Positions 1 to 12,227 of a DNA stretch of 64,000 nucleotides are shown piece after piece; position 1 is the first letter of the stretch, and the number at the start of each line of letters is the position of its first letter. The translations under genes were made by a program, and so were the position numbers. Where the stretch lies: NCBI GenBank assembly GCA_024699855.1, contig JAMPIQ010000001.1:8122001-8186000 (forward strand). Direction: 5' to 3'. The DNA comes from Aphelenchoides besseyi (taxonomy: Eukaryota; Nematoda; Chromadorea; Rhabditida; Aphelenchoididae). The notes beneath the pieces were generated by a model. That model did no database searches and was not told where the DNA came from. It saw only the letters and a program-made list of their open reading frames with translations.

Positions 1-443
1 ACACATCGAACTGGATGAACGGGTCGGCTGAAGCGGCAGATTCCATGAAATAGGGTTCGTCTTTGTTATAATAGGGTTTACGGAATCCTAAGCAACAAAT
101 AAATTGACCTCGTATACCACGAAGAATCACAAGACTATCGAAGAAAACTCCTCGTCAACTTTTGCTCTTCGCAAAGAAAAGTTGTGACAAAAATCTTACC
201 GGCAATTTCCACAGGTCGAAAATCGGGGTCGTGTGGAGTGTCCATTGATTGTAACGGTGGAAATCTACTCAACTGTCTGACTGAATTCAATTGGACGCTT
301 GAAGTCACTCCAACGGCGATGCAACGGCCAAATCCAAAGATGACCGAGTTTCTCAATGGGAATCCAATAATCATGAACGCAATAGCGACAATCCACGGCT
401 TAAAGTTGCATGAAGTGAAGTAATAAGACGATGAGATTTCCAA
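1..443 (-). CDS. unidentified membrane protein, partial (runs off left edge)
   Basis: On the minus strand an open frame runs from about 443 to 200. It contains one clear hydrophobic stretch (PWIVAIAFMIIGFPL). A good donor (GCCG|GTAAGA, about 200) splices in frame to an acceptor TTGCTTAG near 91. The frame then stays open to base 1 with readable residues such as KPYYNKDEPYF and SADPFIQF. The N-terminal exon was not found: a TAA lies just upstream in this frame, and a hydrophobic segment in another frame (NLFGNLIVLLLHF, about 450-430) may belong to the same gene through an unseen junction. I could not assign a family. A patched-related or other multi-pass protein is possible but not shown. Confidence 0.3.
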
Positions 444-731
444 ACAAATTCGTGGACCTTATTCGACGGCAAGTGATTCGGTTGATGGCACTTGCACGTC
501 GTGGAATCGTCGATAAACACAGACTACAATGTTAATCACTTTCGTTGACGGAATTTTGCTTATCGTTTTTTCGACTGCAGTCGAAGTTACACGGGGTTTT
601 GTTGTTCACATTTCCGGTGAATTGCTTTCCATTTATTCTGAGTCACTAGTCAACGGGTTATTTAATGCGATTCTCCGAAGTATGGTTCAGTTTTTGTTCA
701 CTCCAAATTCACTTTGCGTTTCAGTTTTCTC

Positions 732-2549
732 ATGAACTCGGAGTTTTATGTTCAACCGTTGACTCGTACGAAATCGTTTGATATTCTCAACACGCGTCTC
801 GTCAATAAGGTTAATAGCAATGATACGACAATCAATCTTTTGATTTAGTCAACGCACGAGCTCAAACGCGAAGTGAACGTGGAGAGGAATTCAAGTAACC
901 GATCTCATGAGTCATCAAACGTCGAAACAAATTTGGACACAAAAACGCCGGTTGGCCGTCAAACGGTAAGATCATTTATACTTCAGCATCAACTATGTGT
1001 TCAGGAAACTGTGCACCTATTGCTAAGCGAAATGCTCATACAAACGGCCGAACTAAACTCATGGAGTTTATACACAAAAGATATCGATTTTTCCACAGAT
1101 CCGGGCCCTATTTCTCAGCAATCTGTGAGTTACAATTGTTTGGAAACACTTTCACAGATCTGTTTTAGAATCCTTATTGTCAATCTTCAAACACTCCATC
1201 GACTTCAACAGCAATACCGCAACGATATCGGGCGTCATCGTCGACGTCTTTTTGTGATCTCGAATTGAATTCAACATCCGAAGCTTCAAGGTACAGAAGG
1301 ATTTGGTTTCATGTATTTGAACACATTTTAGTGCTGAGCATTCGGATGTGGAAGAAAGTGAGGATCCAGCAGCCGAAAAAGTTGTTCAATCGCTACTCAG
1401 ACATTTCAAAAAGAAGTTAACGGTCAACGGGAAAGATTTGGTTTATTTGGTTACCGAAGTGGACAATCAGCAGGATGTGATTTTTAAATCATTCGATTAA
1501 CCTTATTCTGATCTTCAGACTGAACGAATTTCCGATTTGTTGACTAGTTGGTGTGGCTCAAAAGTGTTTCCTCAAGAGTGGCAGATTTCCAATAACTTAA
1601 CTGTAACTGACGATTGGGCACCACCAAAACGCGAATTCATTTACGACTTGCAGGAAACGGACTCTGAGTAATTGATGTTCAAATTCGTGTTTAAAATTGC
1701 ACTTTCAGTTTGGCGACTTTAATTCATCAGCAAAAAGATCAGTGTGCTGGTTGTCGTCGTTCTCTTCAGCCTTCGACGCATGGTTGTCGTGCTCTTTACT
1801 GTCACTATTTCAACAAGGTCTTCTGTCCAGTGTGTCATCAGGGATCAAAAGCGCGTATTCCGGCCCGTATTTTACATCAGTGGAACTTCAAGACTTACGC
1901 GGTTTGTGATTTGGCGTACAACTTTTTGCACGAGATCGAAGATCAACCGGTCTTCGACATTCACGCACTGGACACGAAGTTGAATCGGAGAGTAAGCAAC
2001 TTGAGAAAAATCCGTAGGTTACAATCGTTGATGGAATTACGAGAAATTTTAGGCGCAATCCGCCTTCAGATTTCTCATATTTGGCAATACATTCGCTTGT
2101 GTCCATCGGAAGTTATAACCAAGTACGGGCTGTGAGTCGTAAGGTCAGTAAATTTCAACAGTTGTTTGCATTTCAGTCTACGCACAATGTTCGAATCCGT
2201 GCCTTCGCGTTTTCTGTCGCTTGAATACGTGGACGTCTACTCGTTGTTGGATTTTGAGCGGATCGAAAACGGCAACTTGATCGAAATGTTGGAGCCATTG
2301 AAAAGCTGCGGAATATCTCATGTGGTTAATTGCGATTTTTGCAAGGAACGTGGTTTTTTATGTCAAATTTGCCGTAGTCCACAGGTTCTCTTTCCGTTCC
2401 AAGAGAAAATCTATCGATGTGAAGGCTGCGGCGCGTTGAGTCATCTTCGATGTTACACGCGGCAAATGCAACGAAATCAAACGGTATTCTGTGATCGATG
2501 CAAGCGAATTCATCAAAAAAGGTTTGATTTTGTCTTTGCTAGTAACTAG
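732..2549 (+). CDS. Rubicon-homology domain protein (DEF8/PLEKHM1-like)
   Basis: The C-terminal half is a Rubicon-homology domain, the Cys-rich region of Rubicon, Pacer, PLEKHM1 and DEF8 that binds Rab7 on late endosomes and lysosomes. Visible are CAGCRRSL, YFNKVFCPVCHQG, ARILHQWNFKTY, then HVVNCDFCKERGFLCQICR, LFPFQEKIYRCEGC and CDRCKR. These Cys pairs form the family's zinc clusters. I start at ATG 732 because exon 732-809 joins 849 in phase over a 39-nt intron; later junctions at about 965/1005, 1307, 1477, 1668 and 2131 also keep frame. The N-terminal third is Ser/Thr-rich and shows no PH or RUN domain, which favours a short DEF8-like member. The last exon could end at 2549 or, after one more splice, near 2640. 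The family is secure; the exact orthologue is not. Confidence 0.8.
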
Positions 2550-3129
2550 AATGAGTTGGTTGTCAGAATGTTACATAAATGTAACGACACTTTATACCAC
2601 TCTGATTGGTACGTTGTGCGAAAGATGTGTTGACTTATTTCGACCGCATTTTAGATCACTGCTTATGAGAACCTTCGGGTTTGCACGTCCATTCTTTCGA
2701 CGGGTTTGGAGTCGAATTCGCCAACGTGCGCGATGAACGGGTGAACGACGATCAACACTTCAGTTTTAATAAGTTTCACAAATCAACCGGTAGTACATGT
2801 GTAGCAATTCTCTAATTTTATTGTAAACACCAAAAAGTAAGGGCAAATAAACATTCAGCAAACAATTGAGAAACTTGCGATTCTCATTTTCTATTCAATA
2901 CATTAACTCGATACCGACAACATAAGAGATTGAGCGTATTACGTTTCGGCGTGATATAAACGTCCTTGTCATTTCTCGTTACACTTTACCCCGCGTTAAC
3001 ACGTGCATTCATTAGACGGTAGTTTTCATTTCGATTCGGTCTTTTTGTTGCTACAACTCGATTGTATTTTGGAGGTGGTCGAACTGCAGTCGCACGTTCG
3101 CTTTTCGCGTTTTGGCATTTCAAATGTCT

Positions 3130-3669
3130 TTACTGCAATTGAGTACACACACGCAGTTGGGAAAGAAAAGACACGTTGGGTTCCGAAATAGCACCCAACT
3201 TGTTTCGTGTATCAGCAGTTTTCGGTTTGAAGGTTTTTCGGCCACAATCTTTCGTCAGCCCAATTAGTGATAAGAAATACGCGTCGATTATAAACGTTCC
3301 AATTGTGTGTCGTTTCTTCGCTTTCGGAGGCTGATCAATGGCGAATGAACCGAATGGCTGGACAGCAAACGACACGTGATTTTTTTGCACCAACAACTGC
3401 GACTTGAAAAGATAGGAAAGAGCAGAAATTGCGCCGTTAAGTACTCCGTTTGCTTGTCGTTCCACGACCTCAGGACGCCTCATTGGCGTATTTTTGTTTG
3501 TATTGCGTGGTCCACAGTTAAATGACGGTTTCGAATTTTCTTCCGGTTTTAATTGAAAATTCAATGTGTCCTAATAAAAAGCTTCTATTTGCTTTTTTTA
3601 CGCGCATTAGCTTACCGTTGATTGAATTCGAAGGAGAAATTGACGTTGAGCATTCAGATTGTTGTTCAT
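3130..3669 (-). CDS. unrecognised basic protein, two exons
   Basis: ATG at 3669 opens an 18-codon exon (MNNNLNAQRQFLLRIQST). It splices from CAACG|GTAAGC to TTATTAG|GACAC in phase and continues open to 3130. The product is about 160 aa, basic (KPKAKKRH-like patches, KTFKPKTADTRNK), with no signal peptide and no membrane segment I would trust. I recognise no domain. Support for being real comes from the clean splice joining an ATG exon to a 140-codon open frame. Its start codon is only 24 bp from that of the nuclear receptor on the other strand, so the two must share a promoter or have very short leaders, for example trans-spliced ones. Confidence 0.5.
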
Positions 3670-3693
3670 GAGTTGGAGTTAAAGTTCGATCAA

Positions 3694-5458
3694 ATGGACG
3701 ATATGGATGATCTTGAGCATTTAACTCAAAACGGTGCGTTCTTTGCCATCGACGATTCCACTTTCTGTTTCAGAAGAATTTTGCGCCGTTTGCGGTGATT
3801 CTGCCGATGGATTTCATTACTCGGTTTTGAGTTGTCGTGGTTGTAATGCGTGAGTTTCGAAAGCCGAAAGCAAGTCGCTCAAACGGTTTCGCAAGTGAGA
3901 ATTTGAGGTTTTCGAGTTGTCGTCTTGTACACGATCTAACAGGAAAAACTAATTGCATGCGAAGTCGTTTGAGCGTTGTGCTTTGACTGTTGAATCTGTT
4001 GATCGAGTTGTTTACAGTTTCTACCGCCGTGCCATCACGTACAACCTGCAGTTTCAAGTTTGTTGAAGAAATTTTTGATTTTTCTGATTGTTTCTGTTTC
4101 AGTGCCGAAGAGGAGGCACGTGTTTGATTGATAAGAACGCTCGCTGCGCGTGCAGAGCTTGCAGGTGGAGGTTTCTTGCGTTGATATTTTTAACTGGATT
4201 TTGTTAAGACTAAAGAAATGTTTTCAAGTTGGCATGGATCGAAATGCAGTTCAACCGCGACGACAAGTCAAATCCGAATTAAATGAAGCGAACTCGGAGA
4301 TGGTCACAAATGCTGCATCGGCATCGAGAGCAAGCGACAGTGGATCGGTAGGCGAGTCGTGTAAATCGTCTCCTCAATCAACAATTGGTTCGCCATCAAC
4401 CGTTCTAACTCCCGTTTGCAGTATTGGCTCAACATCATTGTTGGTAGGAAACTTTCTTCAAATCGTTTTGTATTCCTGTTTTTAGACAAAAAATGGACAC
4501 GTGAACGGCACCACATCTTCAGCTTCTAACTCAAACTCTTGCGCCTTAACTCGAATGGTTGAGGATTATTGGGAGCAAAGACGAAGAAGACGAGCGATGT
4601 TGTGCTCAACATTAGAAGAGATATTACAAGATGAAGCAGTAAGTACTTCCAGTACAACGATTTCTAGTTGTTTGTTCAGGAGACCCGATTAAAAGGCCCG
4701 GCCGCACCTGAGGACTATTCCACGATCTATCGTGTTCAAATGATTTTGATGTTTGAATGGGCAGAAAAATTGGACGATTTCAAATCAATCCAGAATCCAC
4801 ATGATAAGGCACGATTACTTCGCGTGTTTTCCATGAAGTACCTTCTACTTGACAATCTTTTTCACACAATCGAATTGAATGCAACCGATCGAATTGTTTT
4901 GGTGAATAACAAGTACGTCAAGTACGACAATCTTCCTTCGTTCAGCGGCAATGAAATCACAGAGAGTGAACAAAATGCACTAACAATGTGAGCAGAATAG
5001 CGTTTGTAGTTAGTTTATATTTTAGGATGTACGGCGAAATGTGCGTAAGTATACTGGAAGAATTGGTTCGTCCGATGATTGAAATGAACATCACGTTTGG
5101 TAAGTCCATGGTCAATACTTCATTTTGTAGTTCAAATTATAGGCGAAATACTTGCTCTACGTTTGATCATATTCTTCAATCCAGGATCTGTTGGTTTGAC
5201 TCCTGAAACCAACGAGCATATTCATCGAGCAAGCGAGAAAGCGATTGAAGAACTGCACAATTGGTTCAGTCAGAATAATGTAATTGAAGTGAAAACTCGA
5301 CTTGCCAATCTGCTTCTTTTGCTGGGACCCATAAGCGTAGGTGTTAAAATGAACTAAAATCGATCTAGCAGTTTCAGAAACATACTCAACATCTCGCCGA
5401 GCTTTCTGCCCTAATCCCGGATTTTGGTGTTTTAAACGAGTGGGATAATTTCATGTGA
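3694..5458 (+). CDS. nuclear hormone receptor (nematode NHR, HNF4-like expansion)
   Basis: Ligand-regulated transcription factor. The first zinc finger is CAVCGDSADGFHYSVLSC followed by RGCNAFYRR. The second is CRRGGTCLIDKNARCACRAC. The DNA-binding domain ends in the canonical CRLKKCFQVGM, reached by splicing TTGCAG|GTGGAG (4164) to GTTAAG|ACTAAAG (4209). A Ser-rich hinge follows, then DYWEQRRRRRAMLC and a ligand-binding domain (about 4680-5458) with ILALRLIIFFNPGSVGL, a helix pattern typical of nematode supplementary NHRs. Exon 1 (3694-3733) encodes only MDDMDDLEHLTQN. The stop directly follows NEWDNFM. The protein is about 400 residues. The P-box is not identical to canonical receptors, so the target half-site is unknown. 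A specific nhr number cannot be given. Confidence 0.9.
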
Positions 5459-5777
5459 GTGCGAATGATCGGGTACCCTATTTACTTCTCAACTTTAGGA
5501 ACGATTTGTTGCGTTGAACATAACCGGATTATACTTGTTATTATAGAAATAGTTTCTGTAGTCCAAAGAATTTTATTGTCGCTCAAACTTTTTAAATTCA
5601 AAACCTCAAATTTTTATACATTTTGTAATCGGGTAAAAATTTTATTGTTATCATATAACATAAAACAATAATAAACTTTTAAGCATCGAGTTGTTTGTCA
5701 GTAATCCAAATTTACCATCGCAGAATACATATCACCACGACTTTCGGCCAACATTTGAATGTCGAGTTTGAATGTTC
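5459..5777. other. tail-to-tail intergenic spacer
   Basis: AT-rich spacer of about 320 bp between the convergent nuclear receptor and cathepsin genes. It contains AATAAA-type poly(A) signals for the plus gene near 5660 (ACAATAATAAAC). I see no other feature. Confidence 0.6.
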
Positions 5778-7693
5778 CTACAAAGACGATCGTTTTAGTT
5801 TCGTTCGTTCGATTCTACCGTCTTTGGCCCAATTTTTCGACCAACTGTTTACCGCGATCAGATGACCTCCCTCCCAACCGATCGTCTTCACACAATGATC
5901 GTAGACGTGAAGTTTGTCGATATCTTTCAAATGAGTATATGCCCCTTAATTCGTATGTTTCTGTTAAACCGAAAGTTTTGTTTACCATCGAAGAAGTGCA
6001 GGAAACCAGAGAAGACATGAAAACAAGTAGTGAATGGACCAAATTGCATCAATTCGGCTTTTGCCAAAGTCAAATCATCAACTTCACGCCAACCGTTATT
6101 CTTTCTCAGCGTTTCGTAAGTACGTGCTAGTGAGTTCATAATCGAGCTACTTGTTCCGTTAACTGTTCCAATTCGATAAACATAATCCGCGTGTTTTCGT
6201 CGTTCCATCCGACCGTTGACACAAGTTTGCGAACAATTCTTCACACCTTTGGGTTTGAAATACGTTTCCAGTTTGCATGGATATCCGCAATTCTGAGCAA
6301 CTAAAACCAACTATTCTTATAGGTCTCAACGAATAGCCTACTCGAATACGGATAACAACTTTCTGATACCAAACCGCTTTCATAATAGTAATAGAACGGC
6401 AACAGTGGTTCGACCTAAAAACTTAATCGTAATTAAACAATACGTTTGTGGCTTTCCGATCCATTGCAACCTCCACAATAAGGACAACATTCGATTAGTT
6501 TTTGAGCGGAAAATCGAAAATTTTGTCCATCTAAAAACTATCATTGCTTTGGCAGTGTAAGAGAACACACGTGATGAAATGCAATATCGATCCGAAGCTA
6601 CTGTCGACGCTGCAATGGCCCAACAGCTTCCGCAACCTGAAGTTTAGAGTTATATTCATAAACAAAGATGACCAACCTCCTTGATCATAAACACGACCGA
6701 TTTCACATTCTGGCCATTTATCACGAGCGTCAAATCGATTCGGAATTCCATCCATAATAATCTCGTACAGTTTCTCGAGATGTTTAACGTATTTCTGATG
6801 AAACGTCTAAAATTACAGCGTGAATAAAAGTCGATACAAAACGAACTCCATTGATTCGAACAACGTTGAAGATATCAGACAACGTGTAATAGATTCCTAG
6901 AAACATAAAATGGATCTATTAGACTCAAAAAACAGACGAGTACCAGTACTGATTTTGCTGTTTTCGTTCATTTTATCCGAAAGTTGTTTCTGCACGTCCA
7001 TTCTTCATATTTAATGTAATACGATTTGCGTCTTCTACCACTTACCCAACGGCCGCCTTGTTGAAACGTGCTGTCCACGTTGAATTAGCTGTGTTTATTG
7101 AGTGTACGAGTTCGTATGCTTCGGCTTCTTTTTCGTCTGCTGCCAAACGTTTCAACGCCTTGAGTTCTTGTAATGTTGCATACTTGACCATTGCTTTCTC
7201 GTAGGCACTTAACGGAGCTGATTGAACACCCTAAGAATTTGCGTTCAAACAGAATCACCAAATTAATTCATACGCCCGGACATTTGCCGCTGACGAGAAA
7301 CAAGACGACTGTAGCCACAATGGCCAGAGCCAATATTAACGTTAATAACAGACAGATCATACAACGATTCTCCCACACTCCCCAAACGTCTGCAACCTTT
7401 TCATCACGTGTTGGACGACGTAACAAATTGGCTTGAAGTTGCCGTTCCTTCGGACAATCGAAAGTCACCGGTAGCCCAATTTTGACAAGTTTTTTTGCAA
7501 CACTAAACGGTTGCGCTCAACACAGAAAAAGAAGAAATAACCAACGACTTACTATTGAATGAAATCAATTCTTGAGTCAAAAATCCAGCGGCTTCACTTT
7601 GACTCAACAGTCGTTCAGATTTTTTGGCAGCTTATCAATCATCGCCTCAGGCCAATTATCGCTGCTCATTTCTTTAGAAGACTTTCGAAGCAT
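5778..7693 (-). CDS. membrane-anchored cathepsin B-like cysteine protease (C1A)
   Basis: Papain-fold protease. The mature domain begins IPNRFDARDKWPEC and has the oxyanion Gln and catalytic Cys in DQGGCGSCWAIAAS, the cathepsin B pattern CCPYCGGCNG, the catalytic His in HCVKTIGW and Asn in NSWSKNWAKDG. The propeptide matches cathepsin B (INTANSTWTARFN). Instead of a signal peptide there is a cytosolic-type N-terminus of about 100 residues followed by one hydrophobic anchor (MICLLLTLILALAIVATVVL, about 7340) directly before the propeptide. The frame stays open across 37-44-nt introns, so this is one gene. The occluding-loop HH pair is not seen. Two junctions do not resolve: a one-base frame break at an A6 run (7620-7625) near the N-terminus, and the exon join near 6430-6395. 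They may be assembly errors, missed splices or early decay. Confidence 0.75.
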
Positions 7694-7778
7694 ATTTTAT
7701 TACGTAAACAGTGAGGAATGAAGTCCAAGAAAACAAAGTGGATGATGAGAAGCGTTAATAGCAGACGATTTCTGAAGA

Positions 7779-10700
7779 TTACTGAATGTCACTGACATAA
7801 GCGGTCGAACTATCAGGATCACGGAGTTTGTTTAATCTCTCTTTGAAAGACGTGCTATCCATTCGATCGACATTATCGTCTTCTCCGACGTCACTAGTAG
7901 AGTTCAAGTTCTCGGCGGATTGAGCGGGTGTGAGAGTAAAGCGAATTTCGTTCATCGATTGCTTATGTCGCGGATCCAATGGATCGTCCATCGTATCGGT
8001 TGCCGAGTAATTGCGAGCAGATCGATCAAAATTGAACTCTCGATCATGTGTGCGTCGACGACGACAAAATGCGGTTGTAATTCGAACAACAAAGTAGAAA
8101 AATTCGAACAATGTGATAACTGAGGCTCCAAGCCACAAACCCTAAACCTTGAATTCATTGTTGTTATATTCGCTTCAACACCTACCGCTTGTCCTCCGAC
8201 ATCAGATAGAAAATTTACAAAAGAATAGGCTTCACGTTCCGACAACGCTTCGTAACTCATTTGTTCGTAGTATACTTCCAACATGACCAGTGAATCGCTA
8301 ATGATGTCAATTGTAAGATTATAAATACTTGATGTTACTCACGGATCGAATTTTTCGGCACAATTTCCGTTTCGTCCGTCGCATTGTGTGCCAAAAGCAT
8401 CAGCAATCAAGCGAGCACTCGAATACGTGGTTGTCCAGATTTCGTTTTCGCATGGATGTCTACACAAGCAAAGAGAACTTCGAGTGAAGCCTATTGATTC
8501 GCGCATTAAACATGTGCCTGAAAAGAACAAGTTAATAGTGAACAAGTTCATCACGACTAACGTGAAAATGCTTCCAAACTATCGCACAATTTTGTATCAT
8601 TTCTTGCCGTTGGATAACGTGGATCAGCACAACCTAAAAACGTGAAGTCGTTAATGCTTACTTACTTCTTACCGCAGCGATGAATAATCCAATTTTGATA
8701 ACCTTAAATACACAAAATTTTACGCTTTTTATTTTCATCCTACAACTCCGATAGCAAGCTTCAGGTTCGTATTTCGAATTACGATAAATGTAACTTCTTG
8801 GAAGTTCTTCGTCACTTCTGACACAATCACCGTACGGATACGAAAGTCGTTTCACTTTTCGCATCGACATTCCAAACGACGAAACAGCACCTGTAAGTGA
8901 ATGTTTGCAATGATTTGTGTGATCTCGTTGTATTTAAAACAACACTCTACCTGTTGGAGCACTATATCCTAAATTCAATTCCGCGTATTATTTCATCATT
9001 GATCACAAACCAAAAGTATCTGGAAAAGGAGTTTCTTTTTTATGATGTATTGCAATGCGAACTCCGGTTGCTTGAGTCGTGGGCAGATAGTCAGTGTGAT
9101 TGATATGGACCAGAAGTCGAAGACCTAAATCGAATTAGTTTTGGTCTATTGGCTTTGGGTCACAAAATGGTTGAAAAAAGAAAAACAACGTACCATACGA
9201 AGGTCCAGCCCTGCTGCTCGTCAAATTTTTCTCAAGATTCGCGTTGAATGTATAGCAATTACCAAAAGATGGATCAACATGCAAACTAGAAAGAACAACT
9301 GAGCTATTTAACAGCCATCGAAGTACCGAAAGTCGTTGATTATATCGCACTGATCGTTGTTCATCGAACACATTCTAATGAATTCGCTTTTCCCTACGAA
9401 CACTCACTTAAACAGCTTATAATACCCGACGTACTTACCATAACTCAAAGCAATTCTGTGATGAATTGGAAGTCCGGCCAAAAGGAGAACTATTTTTTCC
9501 TTTGTCTTCGTTGTGATTGCAACTTCATCAGTCATATTCTAAAAGCATAGTACTTGAGTAGTCAAAAAGAATAACGTGCTCCATATCCCAGCGATTTAAG
9601 TTGTTCGAGAAAGTCTTGACGAAAAGGGCTCTTCTCGTCTGGGATACTTTTGCCACGTATCTCCCAAATTCGTTTTAATCTTTGTGGTCGTAGTAAGCAG
9701 TATCTGTTTTCCTGACATAAGCACGGAACATTGTCGTGACCGATTGTGGCAGGCAACTGAAACTTACTATAAGAAATGAACTTGTAGAGTCGACTTACAT
9801 TGCAGTAACCTAAATTTAAGACTGCTTTTTAAGCAATTAGAAAACTTACCAATATCATTGCATTCTGAATGTTAGGTTCTTTTATTCTTCAGCATTACGA
9901 ACGATACCTGGACAAATGTTCTCGGTCCAACTGTTGGCTGGAAAACAAGGCCACGCAGTTGAATCTTGGCGATCAAAATTGCCTAAAACAGACACATGAG
10001 TATTACCAACAATTCTTTTGACATACAGATACACATGGAATCATTTGACGCGGGAACGGTGTCCTTCTGCGCGCATTCAATTTTCCCTGTTCTCCGTGAC
10101 TTTTTGCACTGACAATCAGATTGGACCTTTTAAGCAACGACTAATCAATGAATTAGGTTCAATAAACCAACCGGCTCGATTTGTACATATCTAAATCCAC
10201 CAGAATGTGTACTACGACGTTGTCGTAGCAAAGCGTCTAATCGGGAATTTGCATCCTTTGAATATGTTACTGCTTGATGGTATGCGTCAAGAGTTTCGGC
10301 AATTTGCGGAACGGTTCTCGACAGATGATGTTTAAACGGATTTTGATTGCAGATCGTAACCGCTGGGAAGTTTGCCGATTCGAATTGGAGCTGAAAGCGC
10401 GGATTCAGAATGCTAAGGGTTGTAATTGAAAATGCATAAAAAGTACGAAAGGACGAAAATTCAAAATGAATTCGTAACAACCACACATATACCCACCTCG
10501 ACATTCACAATCTTGTCTTTTCGTTGATATTTTTGAAGAACCTGAACAATCGATACAACAAACCAAAAACTCCATCGTACCCAAAAACACTGATAGAAGA
10601 AGATTGTTAACGACATGCATGATAGTAAAAGCCATACGCCACGAGCGTACCATTTAGAGGCATTCAAAGCCATTGGAATACCTTAAATGAAGATGGTAAT

Positions 10701-11408
10701 CGTAAGAATCTTATCGAATTACCATGAGCTGTGGTAGTGTGTGCAAAGCGTATTGCTTCGAATTTCAATTCACCTTCGGCCATTGAACGAACGCTCTTGC
10801 TGATTCCTCTCACTTGCTTCATACCAAGACTCAAAACAGAGGGACGACGGGCTGTTGAAGCGGTATGTTTACGAGGATTTGAAGATGGTGGGTCGACTTC
10901 TCGCCACAACGGAAGACCAGTTGGGTTTTTTGTCTGACGTTCGCGTTGATGATGGTCCTGCATTAAAGAGGCTACATCGAGAATATTAGCCGAAGACATG
11001 ATTGAGCAAAAAGTGGATTGCGATTTACAAGCACGCTATGCTGAGCTGTTAGGATTTTCGACGAATGACTGTGCCGCAAAATTCGCTCCGCCTGTGCTGT
11101 CCGTCCAGTCGAAATTCGCAGTCCGACTCTTTGAACCGCCGTTCGACCGTTTTGGAAGGTGGACTTGACGGGTATGCTTTTGTTAAAGTTAAAGCGAAAA
11201 TTTTTTATGAATTCATCCACCAAAGAATGACGTTGCTCGTGAGTTAAAAGCCCCAAGAACTTACTGCCAAAATCAACGGCGTCCACAATTCTTCAGCTTC
11301 CGCAAATTGTAGCAAATCAGTGGCCGAGGCACGACGCATCGATGCAGAATTGGCGCGTGACAACAAGTGCTTTCGATGGTCGATTAATGCGCCTGTTGGC
11401 TCACTCAT
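7779..11408 (-). CDS. degenerin/ENaC-family sodium channel subunit
   Basis: Two-pass, amiloride-sensitive-type cation channel subunit of the plasma membrane. The start ATG at 11408 opens [15 protein letters not shown]. The first membrane segment follows [15 protein letters not shown] (about 10670-10580). Immediately after it comes the family signature [18 protein letters not shown] (about 10375). The extracellular Cys-rich region includes [17 protein letters not shown] and [18 protein letters not shown]. The second membrane segment [19 protein letters not shown] (about 8140) contains the G-x-S selectivity filter. A cytosolic tail of about 115 residues ends at 7779. The gene has more than ten exons with short introns; internal junctions were not all resolved. 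The closest known types are nematode degenerins such as UNC-8, DEL and MEC. Paralogue identity is open. Confidence 0.88.
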
Positions 11409-12038
11409 TTCTTATTAACAAACTGCACCTCTTCGATCCATCATTCGAATGCCGAGTACATTTGCGTGTATGACAAACCAAAGAAAGCAATTCGTCTGTC
11501 CAGGATTTCCTTTGCGATTTTATTAGCCCCAAACGTCTCGTCTTAAGAATCGAATGTTGTCGGCGAAACAAGTCGACCTGTGGTCCCTGTCCATTGGGAT
11601 CTGAGTGGGGTCCAGCTCAGAAGACTCAACGTGCTCAATAAACATTGTGTGGTCACGTTAATTTGATTAAACCACTCATTGTCTTCGTTTCAATGGTCAA
11701 ATTCAGATAACAAACTCTTCGAATATGAACTTGTAAAGATTGTAAACACAAAAAACAAAAGCCTTAAGAATCAACGAAGCGTATTTGTTATGAGATTTGC
11801 ATAGAAATAGTTGTCTAGTTTAGCTCGTTTATCCGGTCGTATTTCTAATCGATATCTTATGTTAAAGAGAAACCATCGAATGAATAAACCAAGAACCTTC
11901 CATTTAAGTTACTAGTAGTCAGGAAAACGGTCAATCGTCTTTTCGCTTATTCGATTACAAATAATGATCTCCATTTCATCAATTCGTTAGACTAATAAGT
12001 GCCGGTTAAAACTGAATATTTTCAGTTTTTATTTCTTG
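11409..12038. other. divergent intergenic region
   Basis: About 630 bp between the start of the DEG/ENaC gene (minus) and the tetraspanin locus (plus). It is AT-rich with no open frame that has splice support. It probably holds both promoters. No defined element was recognised. Confidence 0.5.
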
Positions 12039-12227
12039 ATGACGGTAAGAACACTCCTCGTTGTGGTTGTCGCCACCATCCTTTCACAATCGCGCAAATC
12101 TTCCGTAGGCCCGGAGGTCTGTTGTGCAAACAATCGCCCTATGCTTTGCGATCGTGTCACCAATAAAATCTCTCCACCTTTCAACTGTCCATTTCAATCA
12201 TTTTGGCCATTGCATTCCGGAGTTTAA
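12039..12227 (+). CDS. 62-codon ORF ending directly against the tetraspanin ATG (uORF or small secreted protein)
   Basis: ATG 12039 encodes MTVRTLLVVVVATILSQ, a plausible signal peptide, then a 45-residue tail with four Cys (VCCANNRPMLCD, FNCPF). The TAA at 12225-12227 is followed without a gap by the ATG of the tetraspanin (TAAATG). It could be an upstream ORF in the tetraspanin leader, a small independent secreted peptide, or chance. GTAAGA right after its first two codons could also be a splice donor. Confidence 0.3.
   Translation: MTVRTLLVVVVATILSQSRKSSVGPEVCCANNRPMLCDRVTNKISPPFNCPFQSFWPLHSGV

Noticed and set aside
4165..4215. Nuclear receptor splice using TGGAG|GTTTC and CTAAAG|AAATG
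   Set aside because: It shifts the frame. The alternative CAG|GTGGAG with GTTAAG|ACTAAAG restores the canonical CRLKKCFQVGM sequence.
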